The notes under the pieces: generated by a model
Seen by the model: the letters and a program-made list of their open reading frames with translations, nothing else
What the model was told of the DNA's origin: nothing
The model's database searches: none
Program-made: the position numbers and the translations under genes
Origin: Rhodocyclales bacterium
GTDB taxonomy: Bacteria > Pseudomonadota > Gammaproteobacteria > Burkholderiales > Rhodocyclaceae
Assembly (NCBI GenBank): GCA_016235745.1
Contig: JACRJA010000012.1
Span: 1-64,000 of the forward strand
Length of the DNA stretch: 64,000 nucleotides
Direction of reading: 5' to 3'
In this document: piece by piece, positions 47,901 to 58,112 of the stretch
How positions within the stretch are numbered: the first letter of the stretch is position 1
Layout: each line of letters starts with the position of its first letter

Positions 47901-48417
47901 TGTGGGTTACAGCGGGCCGATCGTCATGGTCTCGGCCAACGCCTACGAGAATCTGCCGGACCGGCGTACGGCCGCGGGTTGCGACGACTTTATCGTCAAG
48001 CCGGTGCTGGAGACCGAACTGTTCGCCCGCCTCAGCACCTGGCTGGGACTGGCGTGGATCTATTCCGAGAGTGGCGATACGCCGCGGGTCGATGCGCCGG
48101 CCGCACCTGCAGGTGAGCTTTCGGCGCTGCTGCCGGCTCCGCCCGCCGACGACTCCGCGTCCGTTCGTCCTGCGACACTTGCGCCGGCGGTGCTGTCTGC
48201 CCTGTCCGGACACGTCCGCGCCGAGCTGCGCGAGTTTGCCGACCTCGGCCACCTGCAAGGCCTGGTGCGTCGCCTCGACGAACTCGAAGCCTTGCACCCT
48301 GAACTCCGCGCCCCGCTGGAAACCCTGCGCGCGCTGACCCTGGAGCTGCGCTTTGACACCCTCATCCAAGCCCTAGATGGAGTCGCCGATGACTGCCCCG
48401 ACGTTGTCGCTCCGTGA
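44956..48417 (+). CDS. Transporter-like hybrid sensor kinase: NCS1-type permease - Cys cluster - HisKA/HATPase - receiver
   Basis: NCS1-like N-terminal ~480 aa; CVVCENHFEAEDMAHCPVYGGAICSLCCTLEARCRDRC; H-box ISHELRTPLNTILGYSQIM; N-box LINLLANAVRYTE; REC LVVDDQPAQSHLIADMLRPRGF. Confidence 0.9.
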   Translation: MTTPASQRIIRREYNSWVADETLEDYALRYAPRGFRKWSFSRIAHTALGAVSFLAMEAIGGTIALHWGFTNAVWAISLVALVIFLTGLPISYYAARESVDMDLLTRGAGFGYIGSTITSLIYASFTFIFFAIEAAIMALALELWFGLPLLWGYLLSSLAVIPLVAHGITWISRLQAWTQPVFVVLLLTPFLVVLLREPELYAAFTEFGGRHGNDVDWLAIGTGCTVAFALIAQIGEQVDFLRFLPPADRRNRGRWWISVVAAGPGWIIPGALKMVGGAFLVFLALQAMVPPDKALQPTHMYLTGFQHVVDDPRAAIALACIFVIICQVKINVTNAYAGSLAWSNFFSRLTHSHPGRVVWLIFNVLIALMLMLLGVFEALEHVLSVYANVAVAWIGAVVADLVVNKPLGLSPRHIEFKRAYLYDVNPVGVGAMLAGSVLGIVALGGYLGPVAQAFAPFISLLSAFALAPLIAWSTRGRFYLARPRETQWRAAEPLRCVVCENHFEAEDMAHCPVYGGAICSLCCTLEARCRDRCKPDASLLSRFAPLLAGWMPSSISARMARCVGQFVMVFFVSSLVIASVVGLVYQQELLAEQAGTTDLGLAFLRIFAVLVLLAAVGVWWLVLANESRRGAQEESDLQNQLLLREIEAHRDTDAKLQRAKEAAEAANVAKSRYVRGISHELRTPLNTILGYSQIMLRDPDLPRHRREAISTIQRSGEHLLALIDGLLDIASIEAGRLQFNRQEFRFGEFLAHVEKMIALEAERKGLVFRTEFAGRMPEVVQGDTSRLRQILINLLANAVRYTERGEVVLKITYQSEIAVFEIRDTGCGIPEADLERIFEPFERGTGNQPPSAPGTGLGLTITRLLIDLAGGQLTVSSTPGRGSVFRVKLHLPRVTHPRVATRPEREIRGYFGPRRKLLVVDDQPAQSHLIADMLRPRGFLVEECERPDDVLRQVESFAPDIVFLDVSMPVTDGWTLSRQLRDVGYSGPIVMVSANAYENLPDRRTAAGCDDFIVKPVLETELFARLSTWLGLAWIYSESGDTPRVDAPAAPAGELSALLPAPPADDSASVRPATLAPAVLSALSGHVRAELREFADLGHLQGLVRRLDELEALHPELRAPLETLRALTLELRFDTLIQALDGVADDCPDVVAP

Positions 48418-49042
48418 GCGCGAAGTCATCCTGCTGATCGACGACGCACCGGACACGGTGCGCATGATCGCCGAGGCGCTCGACGAGACCGGCTACACTG
48501 TGCTGGTCGCCACCGACGGTGCCACCGCGCTGAAGCGGCTAGAGCGCATCACCCCCGATGCCGTGCTGCTCGACGCCTGCATGCCGGGCATGGACGGCTT
48601 CGAGACCTGTCGCCGGCTCAAGCAGACGCCGGGGATGCGTACCGTGCCGGTGATCTTTATGACGGGGTTGGCGGAGACCGAGCGCCTGGTCGAAGGCTTG
48701 TCCGCCGGGGGCATCGATTACCTGGTCAAGCCGGTCGTGCCCGACGAGCTGGTGGCGCGCTTGCAGGCGCACCTGCGCGTGGCGCGCGAGATGAATGCGG
48801 TGATGCGTGCGCGCGGAGAGGACGCCGAGCCTGACGCTGCGCTGCTGCCCAATCCGCTGACGCAGCGCGAGATGGACGTGCTGGAGTGGGTTGCGCGCGG
48901 CAAGACCAACCGCGACGTGGCAGACATTCTCGGCATGAGCCCACGCACGGTGAACAAGCACCTCGAGCACATCTACGAGAAGCTTGGGGTGGAGACACGC
49001 ACGGCAGCCGTAGCCCGGCTCGCGCGGCTTGTGCGCATCTGA
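48389..49042 (+). CDS. Response regulator with LuxR-type HTH output
   Basis: REC LIDDAPDTVRMIAEALDETGY...LLDACMPGMDG; HTH LTQREMDVLEWVARGKTNRDVADILGMSPRTVNKHLEHIYEKLGVETRTAA; overlaps the kinase 3' end. Confidence 0.93.
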   Translation: MTAPTLSLREREVILLIDDAPDTVRMIAEALDETGYTVLVATDGATALKRLERITPDAVLLDACMPGMDGFETCRRLKQTPGMRTVPVIFMTGLAETERLVEGLSAGGIDYLVKPVVPDELVARLQAHLRVAREMNAVMRARGEDAEPDAALLPNPLTQREMDVLEWVARGKTNRDVADILGMSPRTVNKHLEHIYEKLGVETRTAAVARLARLVRI

Positions 49043-49257
49043 GGTCTCTGGCTGCGCAGCCTGTCTGGTGTGCAGGGCGTTTGACGTGCGTCTCCTCACA
49101 CAGGTCGTCGGTCGTGCCTACCTGCACTGCCTGTCGTGCGAGGCCCCTTCCGTGTGCTCGCCTGCTGCTTCGGCTGGCAGTGCGAGGTGCCGTGCAAGGA
49201 TGTGGTGCTGTTGCGCAAGCCAGGCGGCTGACCGCCTCCCCTGTCGAGGTGAGCATG

Positions 49258-49307
49258 TGCACTATCTGTGTGCCCCAGAGGACCATTTGGTGCACCGCAA
49301 TGGTGCG
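49258..49307 (+). promoter_or_regulatory. Two NtrC-type binding sites upstream of ureD
   Basis: GCAC-TATCTGT-GTGC (49259-49273) and GCAC-CGCAATG-GTGC (49292-49306), 33 bp centre to centre. Confidence 0.7.
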
Positions 49308-49369
49308 CACGCCAGAGCGCCGTGGCGCCGCGGGCCGCAGTTGCCCAGCAGCCGCACCTTTTCATGGGA

Positions 49370-49385
49370 TGGCACGTTATTTGCT
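49370..49385 (+). promoter_or_regulatory. Sigma-54 (-24/-12) promoter of the ure operon
   Basis: TGGCACGTTATTTGCT, full match to TGGCACGN4TTGCW. Confidence 0.8.
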
Positions 49386-49396
49386 CAGATTGGTGC

Positions 49397-50266
49397 ATGA
49401 ATGCTCCACTCTCTTTCCCCGCCGAGTACGTCATCGCGCCGCTGCGGCAGCAGGGCTGGCATGCGGCCTTGTCGCTGACCTATGCCCGCCGTGGGGATCG
49501 GAGCGTGCTTATCCGTCGCAGCCATGTCGGGCCGCTGGTCGTGCAGCGACCGCTGTATCCGGAGGACGAGGCGGTTTGCCACACCATCGTGGTTCATCCG
49601 CCGGCAGGCATTGCTGGCGGGGACAGTCTGCAGGTAACGGTGCGGGTGGAGGATGGTGCACATGCCTTGCTGACCACGCCGGGGGCGGGCAAGTGGTACC
49701 GCAGTACCGGTGCGCCTGGGATACTGGTGCAGCGCATCGCCGTGGCCGCGGGTGGCGTATGCGAGTGGCTGCCGCAGGAGAGCATCGTCCAGGACGGGGC
49801 GCTGGGTGCGCTGGTGACCGAGGTGAGCCTACAGGGCGACGCCTGTTTTGTCGGCAGCGAGATGTTGTGCTTTGGACGCACCGCCTCTGGCGAGCGTTTC
49901 GGCCGCGGCGAGATGGCGATGCGCACCCGCATCGAGCGTGATGGTCGCCCGCTGTGGCTGGAGCGCGGCGTACTGCAGGGCGGCGATGCCCTGCTGGATG
50001 CGGCCGTGGGCCTGCAGGGGCAGCCGGTCTGCGGCAGTTTCGTCGTCGCCTCGCCGCGCTGCGATGCCGACCTGCTGGCAGCGTGGCGCGACATTGTGCC
50101 CGCGGTCGGCGAAGGCGGCGTGACCCTGTTGCCAGGCCTGCTGGTGGCGCGCTGGCTGGGGCCGGCCTGCGAGCCCGGGCGCGAATGGTTCGCCCGCCTG
50201 TGGGCGAGCGTGCGGCCGGCGGTCGCCGGGCGGGCGGCGCAGACGCCGCGCATCTGGAATACCTAA
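49397..50266 (+). CDS. ureD: Urease accessory protein UreD
   Basis: TYARRGDRSVLIRRSHVGPLVVQRPLYPE...HPPAGIAGGDSLQVTV...TTPGAGKWYRS. Confidence 0.95.
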   Translation: MNAPLSFPAEYVIAPLRQQGWHAALSLTYARRGDRSVLIRRSHVGPLVVQRPLYPEDEAVCHTIVVHPPAGIAGGDSLQVTVRVEDGAHALLTTPGAGKWYRSTGAPGILVQRIAVAAGGVCEWLPQESIVQDGALGALVTEVSLQGDACFVGSEMLCFGRTASGERFGRGEMAMRTRIERDGRPLWLERGVLQGGDALLDAAVGLQGQPVCGSFVVASPRCDADLLAAWRDIVPAVGEGGVTLLPGLLVARWLGPACEPGREWFARLWASVRPAVAGRAAQTPRIWNT

Positions 50267-50305
50267 TCAACCCTTTGGCGGCGCGCTCGCGCTGAGGAGG
50301 ACACG

Positions 50306-50608
50306 ATGGAACTGAGCCCACGCGAGAAGGACAAGCTGCTGATCTTTACCGCCGGTCTGTTGGCCGAGCGTCGCCGCGCGCGCGGCCTGCGCCTCAACTA
50401 TCCCGAGGCGGTCGCCTTCATCACCTGCGCGATCCTCGAAGGCGCGCGCGACGGCCGCACGGTGGCCGAGCTGATGAGCTACGGTGCCACGCTGCTAACG
50501 CGGGACGAGGTGATGGATGGGGTTGCCGAGATGATCCCCGAAATCCAGGTTGAGGCGACCTTTCCGGATGGCACCAAGCTGGTCACAGTGCATAACCCGA
50601 TCGTGTGA
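50306..50608 (+). CDS. ureA: Urease subunit gamma
   Basis: [57 protein letters not shown]. Confidence 0.97.
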   Translation: MELSPREKDKLLIFTAGLLAERRRARGLRLNYPEAVAFITCAILEGARDGRTVAELMSYGATLLTRDEVMDGVAEMIPEIQVEATFPDGTKLVTVHNPIV

Positions 50609-50630
50609 CTTCAGCCGTGGGAGCAGGAAG

Positions 50631-50939
50631 ATGAGCGAAGCCGAACTCGAGACCGCGCGCCTGCTGGCGCGCTTCAAGCTGATGGTGCGCCGCAGTTTGG
50701 ATCGCAGCGTTAACCTGGCCGCGATGCAGGCCGACCCGGTGCAGGCGGCGGCGGTGCTGGACGAGATCGAGGAACTCGCCGATGACGAGGAACTGCTGAC
50801 GATGGTGGTGCGCCTGCGTGAACGCCTGCTAGCGTCGGCGCCGGAAGCCCCAGGGGAACCGCCCCCCGAAGCCGAGGTGCCGTCCGCTGTCGCGCGTCCG
50901 GCGCTACGCGACTACCGTTTCGGCGCCCGCGGCAGTTGA
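50631..50939 (+). CDS. Small protein (102 aa) encoded between ureA and ureB, function unknown
   Basis: ATG preceded by [60 protein letters not shown]...; same strand, tightly packed. Confidence 0.75.
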   Translation: MSEAELETARLLARFKLMVRRSLDRSVNLAAMQADPVQAAAVLDEIEELADDEELLTMVVRLRERLLASAPEAPGEPPPEAEVPSAVARPALRDYRFGARGS

Positions 50940-50967
50940 ACACCCGATGTCTACGCAGGAGAAAAGG

Positions 50968-51272
50968 ATGATTCCCGGAGAACTCATGCCGTGCGACGGC
51001 GACATTGAACTCAATGCTGGCCGCGCCACGCTGACGCTGGTGGTGAGCAACACCGGTGACCGTCCGATCCAGGTCGGTTCGCACTACCACTTTGCCGAGA
51101 CCAACATGGCGCTGGCCTTCGATCGCGCGGCGGCACGAGGCTTCCGGCTGAACATCGCTGCCGGTACCGCGGTGCGCTTTGAGCCGGGACAGTCGCGCAC
51201 CGTCGAGCTGGTGGCGCTGGACGGGGAGCGCAAAGTCTATGGCTTCAACGGTCTCGTGATGGGAGCGCTGGA

Positions 51273-51276
<4 letters not shown>
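50968..51276 (+). CDS. ureB: Urease subunit beta
   Basis: [46 protein letters not shown]. Confidence 0.97.
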
Positions 51277-52979
<1,703 letters not shown>

Positions 52980-52997
52980 CTGAATCCTGGACGCATC

Positions 52998-53546
52998 ATG
53001 CCGATCAACAATGAAATGCTTGAAGACCTAGTTATGCCCGACGCCGCGTCGGCGGTGCTGCTGATCGAGGTCCTCTACGACGGCGACGCGCCGGCGACCG
53101 AAGTACTCGAGCTGGATTTCAGCAGGCGCACAAAGAGCCGCCTGCGCGCACGGCTCGCCTCCGGCACCGATGTTGGCCTGTTCCTGCCGCGCGGCACCAT
53201 CCTGCGCGGCGGCCAGAAGCTGCAATCGCGCGACGGTCGCATCGTCGAGGTGCGCTCGACGCCTGAAGACCTGCTCGAGGTGCGCTGCGCGTCCTCGCTG
53301 GAGCTGGCGCGCGCTGCCTACCATCTCGGCAACCGCCACGTCGCCGTGCAGGTCGGGCGCGACGCCAGCGGCGACTGGCTGCGCATCCAGGCAGATCATG
53401 TGCTTGAGGGCATGCTGCTCGGGCTGGGGGCCTCGGTCAGCAGTCTGCGCGCGCCCTTCGAGCCGGAGGCCGGCGCCTATGCGCATGGCCACCAGCATCC
53501 GGGCGATGGCAGCGGCGCGCGCATCCATCTGATGGCGGGCCATTGA
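52998..53546 (+). CDS. ureE: Urease accessory protein UreE
   Basis: Central [49 protein letters not shown]. Confidence 0.93.
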   Translation: MPINNEMLEDLVMPDAASAVLLIEVLYDGDAPATEVLELDFSRRTKSRLRARLASGTDVGLFLPRGTILRGGQKLQSRDGRIVEVRSTPEDLLEVRCASSLELARAAYHLGNRHVAVQVGRDASGDWLRIQADHVLEGMLLGLGASVSSLRAPFEPEAGAYAHGHQHPGDGSGARIHLMAGH

Positions 53547-53548
53547 GC

Positions 53549-54268
53549 ATGCCGATCAGCGCCACCCCGTTCGCAGCCGGTACCGGGCTACTGCCACTGG
53601 TGCGCCTGCTGCAACTGGCCAGCCCGGCGCTGCCGGTGGGTGCCTATACCTATTCGCAGGGCTTGGAGTGGGCGGTGGAGAGCGGTGCTGTGCGCACGGA
53701 GGTGGACGCTGCGGTCTGGATCGGCGACTTGCTGCAGTGGAACCTGGCGCGCTTCGAGGCGCCTCTGCTGGCCTGCCAGCTGGCAGCCTGGGCGGTGGGC
53801 AATGACGCCGAGGTGGCGCGCCTGAACGGCGATTTCCTCGCCAGCCGCGAGACCGCCGAACTGCGCGCCGAGACGGTTCAGATGGGCTGGTCCCTGATGA
53901 AGCTGCTGACCCAACTGGACGCCTTCGCCGCCTTGCCCGGCTGGCGCGTGCGCCTGCTGGCGATCGACACGCCGTGCTTTCCCTGCGCCTGGTCGGCGGC
54001 GGCTGCCGCCTGGCAGGTACCGGTTGCTCAGGCGCTGGCGGCCTACCTGTGGGCCTGGGCCGAGAACCAGGTGATGGCGGCGGTGAAGGCGGTGCCGCTG
54101 GGCCAGGGCGCAGGCCAGCGCCTGCTGGCCGCACTCGGTCAGCGCATCCCGCAGCTGGTCGAGGTTGCGCGCAGCCTACCCGAGGCACAGTGGAGCAACT
54201 ACACCCCGGGGCTGGCGATCGCCAGTAGCCGGCACGAAACCCAATACACGAGGCTGTTCAGATCATGA
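53549..54268 (+). CDS. ureF: Urease accessory protein UreF
   Basis: [25 protein letters not shown]. Confidence 0.95.
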   Translation: MPISATPFAAGTGLLPLVRLLQLASPALPVGAYTYSQGLEWAVESGAVRTEVDAAVWIGDLLQWNLARFEAPLLACQLAAWAVGNDAEVARLNGDFLASRETAELRAETVQMGWSLMKLLTQLDAFAALPGWRVRLLAIDTPCFPCAWSAAAAAWQVPVAQALAAYLWAWAENQVMAAVKAVPLGQGAGQRLLAALGQRIPQLVEVARSLPEAQWSNYTPGLAIASSRHETQYTRLFRS

Positions 54269-54903
54269 GCATGAATATGAGCATTTCCGAGCACCGCGGC
54301 CCGCTGCGCGTCGGCATCGGCGGGCCGGTTGGTTCCGGCAAGACCGCGCTGACGCTGGCACTGTGCTTGGCGCTGCGTGACCGGTACAACATCGCCGTCA
54401 TCACCAACGACATCTACACTGCGGAGGACGCCCAGTTCCTAGTGCGCAACGAGGCGCTCGCGCCCGAGCGCATCATTGGCGTCGAGACCGGCGGCTGCCC
54501 TCACACCGCGATCCGCGAGGACGCCTCGATCAACCTCGAGGCGGTCGACCGGCTCAACATGCGCTTTCCCGGACTGGATATCATCTTCATCGAATCCGGC
54601 GGCGACAACCTGGCGGCCACCTTCTCGCCCGAGCTGTCGGACCTGACGATCTACGTCATCGACGTGTCGGCTGGCGACAAGATCCCACGCAAAGGCGGCC
54701 CCGGCATCACCCGTAGCGACCTGCTGGTGATCAACAAGATCGACCTCGCGCCGCTGGTGGGCGCGTCGCTCGAGGTTATGGACCGCGATGCGCGAAGGAT
54801 GCGTGGCACACGCCCCTTCATCTTCTCCAACCAGAAGACGGGGCAGGGGCTCGCCGATATCATCGACTTCATCGAGCGTCAGGGCATGCTGGTTGCCCCC
54901 TGA
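54265..54903 (+). CDS. ureG: Urease accessory GTPase UreG
   Basis: [44 protein letters not shown]. Confidence 0.98.
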   Translation: MSMNMSISEHRGPLRVGIGGPVGSGKTALTLALCLALRDRYNIAVITNDIYTAEDAQFLVRNEALAPERIIGVETGGCPHTAIREDASINLEAVDRLNMRFPGLDIIFIESGGDNLAATFSPELSDLTIYVIDVSAGDKIPRKGGPGITRSDLLVINKIDLAPLVGASLEVMDRDARRMRGTRPFIFSNQKTGQGLADIIDFIERQGMLVAP

Positions 54904-54941
54904 GTCGTCGCACGCAACATTCATCTGCAGGAGAACATATC

Positions 54942-55547
54942 ATGAAGACCCGCTCCGTGTTCGCCGCTGTCGCCCTCGCCGCCGCATCGGGCGCCGCGCT
55001 CGCCCACCCCGGCCATGAGTCAGCCAGCTTCTTCACCGGCTTCACCCACCCGCTGGGCGGCCTTGACCATCTGCTGGCGATGCTGGCCGTCGGCCTGTAT
55101 GCCGCGCGCCAGCCGGGCGCAACGCGCTGGATGCTGCCCGTCGGCTTCGTGCTGGCGATGCTCGCCGGGGCTGGGCTGGGTGCGCTCGGCGTCGCGCTGC
55201 CGGCGGTGGAGGCGGGCATCGCGGCATCGGTGCTGGTGTTCGGTCTGTTGATCGCGTTTGCCGCGAGCCTGCCGCTGACTGTCAGCCTGCCGCTGATCGC
55301 TGCCTTGGCGCTGTTCCACGGTCATGCCCACCATGCCGAGATGGGTGGCGCCAGCCTCGTGACCTACGCGGCGGGTTTTGCTCTGGCGACGGGATTGCTG
55401 CATGGCGCAGGCTACGTGATTGCACGCTGGATCCCGCAGACGTGCGCCGGCAATGTGATCAAGCGCGTCGCTGGTCTGATGGTGGGGGGCGTAGGCAGCG
55501 CTGTTGCGCTGCGAGTGAAGCGATGGACGCAGCTTAAACTCGAATGA
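54942..55547 (+). CDS. ureJ: HupE/UreJ-family membrane protein (nickel-related)
   Basis: AHPGHESASFFTGFTHPLGGLDHLLAMLAVGLYAAR; ALFHGHAHHAEM. Confidence 0.9.
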   Translation: MKTRSVFAAVALAAASGAALAHPGHESASFFTGFTHPLGGLDHLLAMLAVGLYAARQPGATRWMLPVGFVLAMLAGAGLGALGVALPAVEAGIAASVLVFGLLIAFAASLPLTVSLPLIAALALFHGHAHHAEMGGASLVTYAAGFALATGLLHGAGYVIARWIPQTCAGNVIKRVAGLMVGGVGSAVALRVKRWTQLKLE

Positions 55548-55576
55548 AATCTGTCTTGACAGAGGGGTCCAGTTCA
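55535..55576. repeat. IS-end-like repeat, right copy
   Basis: taaactcgaatgaaatctgtcttgacagaggggtccagttca; overlaps the ureJ 3' end. Confidence 0.85.
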
Positions 55577-55578
55577 CT

Positions 55579-57306
55579 TCAGCCCCCCACCAGTTCGGCG
55601 TAGCTGCGCGCCAGCGTGACGGCGAGTCGGGCCGGATCGTCGACAATCCGGTAGCCGCCGTGTCCAAAAATCCGGCGCACATCCGCCTCGGACGCGCGGT
55701 CCAGACTGAGGCAGAAGCAGCGCACGCCCTTGCGTCGTGCCTCGACCACCGCACGCGCGGCGTCCTCGACTAGATGGCGGGCGTCGAATACGTCGATGTC
55801 CGACGGTGAGCCGTCCGACAGCACCAGCAGCGTGCGTTGCGCGCTCATCTCCTGCGCCAGCCGCGCTGTTGCGTGGCGCATGGCCGCGCCCAGCCGGGTG
55901 GATAGCCCTGGCCGAACAGCGCCCAGCACCATCATCGGGTCGGTCGGCACGGCCTGGCCGAAGTCGAGCAGGCGCAGGTAGTTCACCGCCTGCCGACCGT
56001 CCGAATTGAAACCAGCGACCTCAAGCCTGTCCTCGCGGTTACGCAGCGCATCCATCAGTAGCGCGGCAGCTTCGCATTCCAAATCCAGTACGTTGCGCCC
56101 ACAGGACTGCATGTCGGCAGTGGAAGCGGACAGGTCGAGCAACAGCAGCAGGCTGGTGCGCGGCACGGAACGGCCGTTACGACGGAACAGTCGCGGATCG
56201 GGTACCAGTCCCAGCCGACGGTCGATAAAGACCTCGGTGGCGGCGTCCAGATCCAGCTCGTCGCCTTCCCACTGGCGGCGGATGCGCTGGCTGCGGTCGA
56301 GACGGCAGCTGCGCGCCAGCCGCAGCGGCAGGCGCGCAGGCGGCGTCGGTGTGCTGGCCGAAGTGGGCGGCACGGCGCGCTCGATCACGGTGCACCACTT
56401 GTCGCGGGCGCGGTCGAGGCGGTAGTGCCACTCCGGGTAGTCGTGGCGGGCGAGCTCAGGCAGGGACATCGATTCCGGCGCTTCTTCCGGCGCCTGCGGC
56501 GGTACGGACCGGCGTTCGCCCTGCGGTGGCGGGTGGCACAGCGTAGTTTTGGCCTGCTCGGCGTCAGCACCGTGCGCCCACAGGTGACTGTTATCGTCGT
56601 GCCAGGGCAGAGGAGGGGCGTAGGTCTGCAGGTTCATGCGCACGCGCAACTGACCGAGATCGTTGGCCAGAACCGACACCAATTCACGGAAGGCCTCGGC
56701 CTCATCCAGCCGTTCGGCCTGCGCCTCGAACAGCGCGCGGCCTTTACACACCCAGGCATTGTCGTCTTCGGTCTGTGGGTCGAGCAGCACGCGCTGCAGG
56801 CGCGCAATCATCGCCTCGAAGCCCACTTGAGGCAGTTCCGTCTGGCAGCGCAGCAGGCGGCGGAACAGACGTCCGATGCCGGGGTAGCGGCGGATCATCA
56901 GGCGGTCGACACGCACGTCCTCGATGGCACCGGCCAGCGCCAGGCTCATAGGCTTGCGCTTTCCCGCTTCTTGGCGGCGCGGGGAATGGCGTAGATGGCC
57001 AATAGCGTGCAGCGTGGCGGCGAGGTGGAATTCGTCGGCAGGCAGTGTCCATGCGGGCGGCGCCTCAGGCAGCAGCAGGGTGGCGCCGTGCAGTACCGGG
57101 CGCAGCGCAGGGCCGTCCTGCGGCGGGCGTTCCAGCGCCTGCACATTACCGTCGTCGACGCCGAAGGCGTGCATCACATGGCCGAGTGCGGCCAGACGGG
57201 GGGCGAAGTCTGTTGGCGCCCGGCATCGGCCACCACACCATGCTGCGGGTAACTCAGAAGGCCGATTCAAGGATGGCTCCCAGCGCACGTTGCATGTCTG
57301 GGTCAT
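55579..57306 (-). CDS. VWA-domain protein (NorD/CbbO-like)
   Basis: MIDAS-like LLLLLDLSAS, LVLSDGSPSDID; adjacent to a NorQ/CbbQ-type AAA+. Confidence 0.88.
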   Translation of the reverse strand: MTQTCNVRWEPSLNRPSELPAAWCGGRCRAPTDFAPRLAALGHVMHAFGVDDGNVQALERPPQDGPALRPVLHGATLLLPEAPPAWTLPADEFHLAATLHAIGHLRHSPRRQEAGKRKPMSLALAGAIEDVRVDRLMIRRYPGIGRLFRRLLRCQTELPQVGFEAMIARLQRVLLDPQTEDDNAWVCKGRALFEAQAERLDEAEAFRELVSVLANDLGQLRVRMNLQTYAPPLPWHDDNSHLWAHGADAEQAKTTLCHPPPQGERRSVPPQAPEEAPESMSLPELARHDYPEWHYRLDRARDKWCTVIERAVPPTSASTPTPPARLPLRLARSCRLDRSQRIRRQWEGDELDLDAATEVFIDRRLGLVPDPRLFRRNGRSVPRTSLLLLLDLSASTADMQSCGRNVLDLECEAAALLMDALRNREDRLEVAGFNSDGRQAVNYLRLLDFGQAVPTDPMMVLGAVRPGLSTRLGAAMRHATARLAQEMSAQRTLLVLSDGSPSDIDVFDARHLVEDAARAVVEARRKGVRCFCLSLDRASEADVRRIFGHGGYRIVDDPARLAVTLARSYAELVGG

Positions 57307-58051
57307 CGGTAATTGGGGCGGTCATCGCCATGCGGCAACTGTCGATGGGTGGCAGCCCGTCGCGGATCAGAACGCCGGCGTAGATCAGCATACGGGTGGA
57401 GATGCCCTCATCCAGCCCGCGCTCGCGCAGAAGGCGCGACTGATGGGCGATGTTGACCAGCCGGGCAGCCAGCGCGTGGTCTATGCCTGCTTCGTGGGCG
57501 ACGATATCCGCCTCGGCCTCCGCCGTCGGGTAGTCGAACTCCAGCGCTGCAAAGCGCTGGCGGGTAGATTGCTTGAGGCCCTTGCTATAGTGCTGGTAGC
57601 CGGGGTTGTAGGAGACGACGAGCTGAAAGTCTGGATGTGCGGCTACGATCTCGCCCTTTTTGTCTAGCGGCAGGATGCGGCGACTGTCCGTAAGGGGGTG
57701 AATCACCACCGTGGTGTCCTGCCGCGTCTCGACCACTTCATCCAGGTAGCAGATGGCACCGTGACGCACAGCGGTGGTGAGCGGGCCATCATGCCAGCGC
57801 GTGCCTTCGGCATCGAGCAGATAGCGGCCGACGAGGTCGGCAGCGGTCATGTCCTCGTTGCAGGCCAGAGTGATCAGCGGCTTGCCCAAGCGCCAGGCCA
57901 TGTATTCGACGAAGCGCGTCTTGCCGCAGCCGGTCGGGCCCTTGAGCATCAACGGTAAGCGGTGAGCGTAGGCGTGCTCGTAGAGGGCAATTTCGTGGCC
58001 GGTGGGGCGGTAGTAGGGCTCGGCGGTGAGGCGGTAAGGGGCGAGGTCCAT
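57254..58051 (-). CDS. MoxR-type AAA+ ATPase (CbbQ/NirQ/NorQ family)
   Basis: LMLKGPTGCGKTRFVEYMAWRLGKPLITLACNEDMTAADLVGRYLL; CYLDEVVE; LVVSYNPGYQ. Confidence 0.92.
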   Translation of the reverse strand: MDLAPYRLTAEPYYRPTGHEIALYEHAYAHRLPLMLKGPTGCGKTRFVEYMAWRLGKPLITLACNEDMTAADLVGRYLLDAEGTRWHDGPLTTAVRHGAICYLDEVVETRQDTTVVIHPLTDSRRILPLDKKGEIVAAHPDFQLVVSYNPGYQHYSKGLKQSTRQRFAALEFDYPTAEAEADIVAHEAGIDHALAARLVNIAHQSRLLRERGLDEGISTRMLIYAGVLIRDGLPPIDSCRMAMTAPITDDPDMQRALGAILESAF

Positions 58052-58112
58052 AGCGTTCGTCCGAATGGGCACGCCCGACATCCCGCGGGACATCGGGCGG
58101 CCGAAGGGGCAA

